From Devosia sp. (GTDB lineage Bacteria; Pseudomonadota; Alphaproteobacteria; Rhizobiales; Devosiaceae): 64,000 nt of DNA. A program made the position numbers and the translations under genes. Below the pieces are notes generated by a model. It did not search any database. It was not told the origin of the DNA and saw only the letters and a list, made by a program, of their open reading frames with translations. This document shows positions 62,636 through 64,000 of the stretch, piece by piece (the first letter of the stretch is position 1; each line of letters starts with the position of its first letter). Location of the stretch: the NCBI RefSeq assembly GCF_014860165.1, contig NZ_JACZKG010000017.1, positions 1 through 64,000 on the forward strand, read 5' to 3'.

Positions 62636-63424
62636 ATGCAGACATCCATCCAGCGTCAATGGTGCCGTTTGAGTCTCGTTCTCCCCAGTTCCGGACGCAG
62701 GGTGCCCTGCGAGCAGTGTCCGCTCCGTGCCCTGCCCAGCTTTCGAGAATTCGAGGCGCAGGAGTTGAGTTTCGTTTCCTCGTTCAAGACCGGCGAACTG
62801 GTCGCGGAGGCGGGCACGACGCTGCTGTCGGAGGGGAGCCATAGCGCTCATCTTTATACCGTGCTCTCAGGCTGGGCCTTCCGGTACAAGACGCTGCCGG
62901 ACGGGCGCCGGCAGATCCTCAACTATATGTTGCCCGGGGACCTTGTGGGCCTGCAGGGATCGGTCATCGGCGAGATGCAGCATTCGGTGGAGGCCCTGTC
63001 GCCCCTCGTGCTATGCGTGTTTCAACGCAATCGGCTCAGTGAATTATTCCGCAATCATCCGGGGCTCGGCTTCGACATCACCTGGCTTGCCGCGCAGGAA
63101 GAACGCATGCTCGACGATCACCTGCTGAGCCTGGGCCGGCGTACCGCCATCGAACGGGCGGCGTACCTGATCGCGTTCCTCTATCAAAGGGCTGCCTCGG
63201 TTGGCTTGGCCGGATCGCGCAGCCTTTATGTGCCTATCACCCAGATGCATGTTGCCGATACGCTGGGGCTTTCCATCGTTCACACCAACAAGACACTGCG
63301 CAAGCTGGCCGACCAGGCGCTGATCCGCTGGCTCGACCGGTCCTGCGAAATTCTCGACGTGCCCGGGTTGATGGCGGTGGCCGGCTGGGACGGGCTGCCC
63401 GCGCGCCGACGGCCCCTCATATGA
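62636..63424 (+). CDS. Crp/Fnr-family transcriptional regulator
   Basis: A cyclic-nucleotide-type sensor domain (FKTGELVAEAGTTLLSEGSHSAHLYTVLSGWAFRYKTLPDGRRQILNYMLPGDLVGLQ) and a C-terminal Crp-type helix-turn-helix (ITQMHVADTLGLSIVHTNKTLRKLADQALIRW). N-terminal cysteines are in CEQCPLR. The longest frame is 262 residues from ATG 62636, but an EcfG promoter overlaps that start. GTG 62702 (just before PCEQCPLR, 240 residues) or TTG 62669 is more likely. The gene is probably stress-controlled. Effector unknown. Confidence 0.88.
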   Translation: MQTSIQRQWCRLSLVLPSSGRRVPCEQCPLRALPSFREFEAQELSFVSSFKTGELVAEAGTTLLSEGSHSAHLYTVLSGWAFRYKTLPDGRRQILNYMLPGDLVGLQGSVIGEMQHSVEALSPLVLCVFQRNRLSELFRNHPGLGFDITWLAAQEERMLDDHLLSLGRRTAIERAAYLIAFLYQRAASVGLAGSRSLYVPITQMHVADTLGLSIVHTNKTLRKLADQALIRWLDRSCEILDVPGLMAVAGWDGLPARRRPLI

Positions 63425-63563
63425 TCCGCCCAGCAGCCTCAAATCCGCCATCGCCCTGGGTCATGGGGGTGCGGCAATCGATCTGCCCCGCGCCGCTGGT
63501 ATTATCCGAATGAATATGGTGGGCATTGCGAGCGGATTGGGCAACCAGGAGCAGGGAACGGTA

Positions 63564-64000
63564 GTGAAGCGTCACCTTGGCCAGCGACTGGTCGTTTTTG
63601 TGTCGCTGGCACTGGTGATGCTGGCGGCCGTGGCCGCCCTGGTGCTGGTGCGGGGCATCGACCGGCAGATCAGCGACGTGATTCACACGCATGAGGTGCG
63701 CAACCATGCGCGGGAGCTCACTATCGCGCTCAGCGAGGCCGAGAGTGCACAGCGGGGCTACCTGCTGACGCAGGATCAGAGCTATCTCGAACCCTATCAG
63801 GGCGCCGCGGCGGCGATCGAGATGCGGCTGCTGTCGCTGACCGCTCTCACCAGCGGCGACGCCGAACAGGCGGCGCGGGTGCGCAGCATTTCCAGCGAGA
63901 TTGTCACCAAGACGGCTGAAATGGCTCGGACGGTCGCCTTGGTGCAGGAGCAGCGCGGCGCCGAGGCTCGGGTCCTCATCGAGACGGGGATGGGCGAGCG
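63564..64000 (+). CDS. CHASE3-domain sensor protein, N-terminal part (runs off the window)
   Basis: The frame from GTG 63564, with AGGG about 8 nt upstream, is open to the window end. It has a basic N-terminus, a membrane helix (LVVFVSLALVMLAAVAALVLV) and a CHASE3 sensory domain (HEVRNHARELTIALSEAESAQRGYLLTQDQSYLEPY). CHASE3 domains are usually followed by HAMP or PAS and a kinase, cyclase or chemoreceptor output, which lies beyond the window. It follows the stress-response cluster. Confidence 0.8.
   Translation, partial: MKRHLGQRLVVFVSLALVMLAAVAALVLVRGIDRQISDVIHTHEVRNHARELTIALSEAESAQRGYLLTQDQSYLEPYQGAAAAIEMRLLSLTALTSGDAEQAARVRSISSEIVTKTAEMARTVALVQEQRGAEARVLIETGMGE

Overview
The window is 64 kb of GC-rich chromosomal DNA from an alphaproteobacterium, most likely of the order Hyphomicrobiales (Rhizobiales). 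Devosia or a close relative is my best guess; the genus is an inference. Supporting signs are a complete PhyR-NepR-EcfG general stress module (found only in Alphaproteobacteria), the mdh-sucCD-sucAB-lpd order, an Omp19/Inh-type lipoprotein, a yejBEFA peptide importer, and many palindromic repeats between genes. I see no rRNA, tRNA, insertion sequence, prophage or CRISPR array, so this looks like ordinary core and metabolic chromosome rather than an island.

Layout. 0.2-5.2 kb: a Rieske-oxygenase-like protein without cluster ligands, an Ldh2-family dehydrogenase and a NarL-type two-component pair. 5.2-16 kb: an SDR oxidoreductase, a MacAB-type efflux adaptor and ABC protein, and the TamA-TamB outer-membrane assembly pair. 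16-22 kb: the YejBEFA peptide ABC importer. 22-24.4 kb: a small DUF2007-like protein, an Omp19-like lipoprotein and ZapE. 24.6-37.6 kb: the TCA block mdh, sucC, (secreted protein, cupin), sucD, sucA, sucB, (SDR, two secreted proteins, LysE exporter), lpd. 38-43.8 kb: a TRAP transporter, a GntR regulator, kduI, kduD and kdgF for unsaturated uronates; uxuA lies at 45.7 kb after an M15-like protein, a TRIC channel and a DUF4326 protein. 47-53 kb: signalling genes (hybrid histidine kinase, DivK-like regulator, GGDEF-EAL protein) and an alpha-oxoamine synthase. 53.3-58.1 kb: a polar amino acid ABC importer whose operon ends in a thiamine-binding MTH1187-type protein and an AstE/M14-type deacylase. 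58.3-64 kb: YdcF, an HWE kinase, a DUF1328 membrane protein, PhyR, NepR, EcfG, a degenerate receiver, a Crp/Fnr regulator and a truncated CHASE3 sensor.

How the genes work together. The mdh-suc-lpd block encodes the lower TCA cycle with its own E3. The kdu genes and uxuA all lead to 2-keto-3-deoxygluconate. The right end is a stress regulon. I found perfect EcfG-type promoters (GGAAC-N16/17-CGTT) before phyR, before the small DUF1328 gene and at the start of the crp/fnr gene, and a one-mismatch site before nepR-ecfG.

Most notable points: the EcfG promoter set, one site of which calls the crp/fnr start into question; the cluster-less Rieske-type oxygenase; two unrelated genes between sucC and sucD; the amino acid importer joined to a deacylase and a thiamine-binding protein; a receiver with Glu in place of the phosphorylated Asp; and several large inverted-repeat families, one of which supplies the last codons and stop of zapE. 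I did not find a clearly new multi-gene defence or biosynthetic system.
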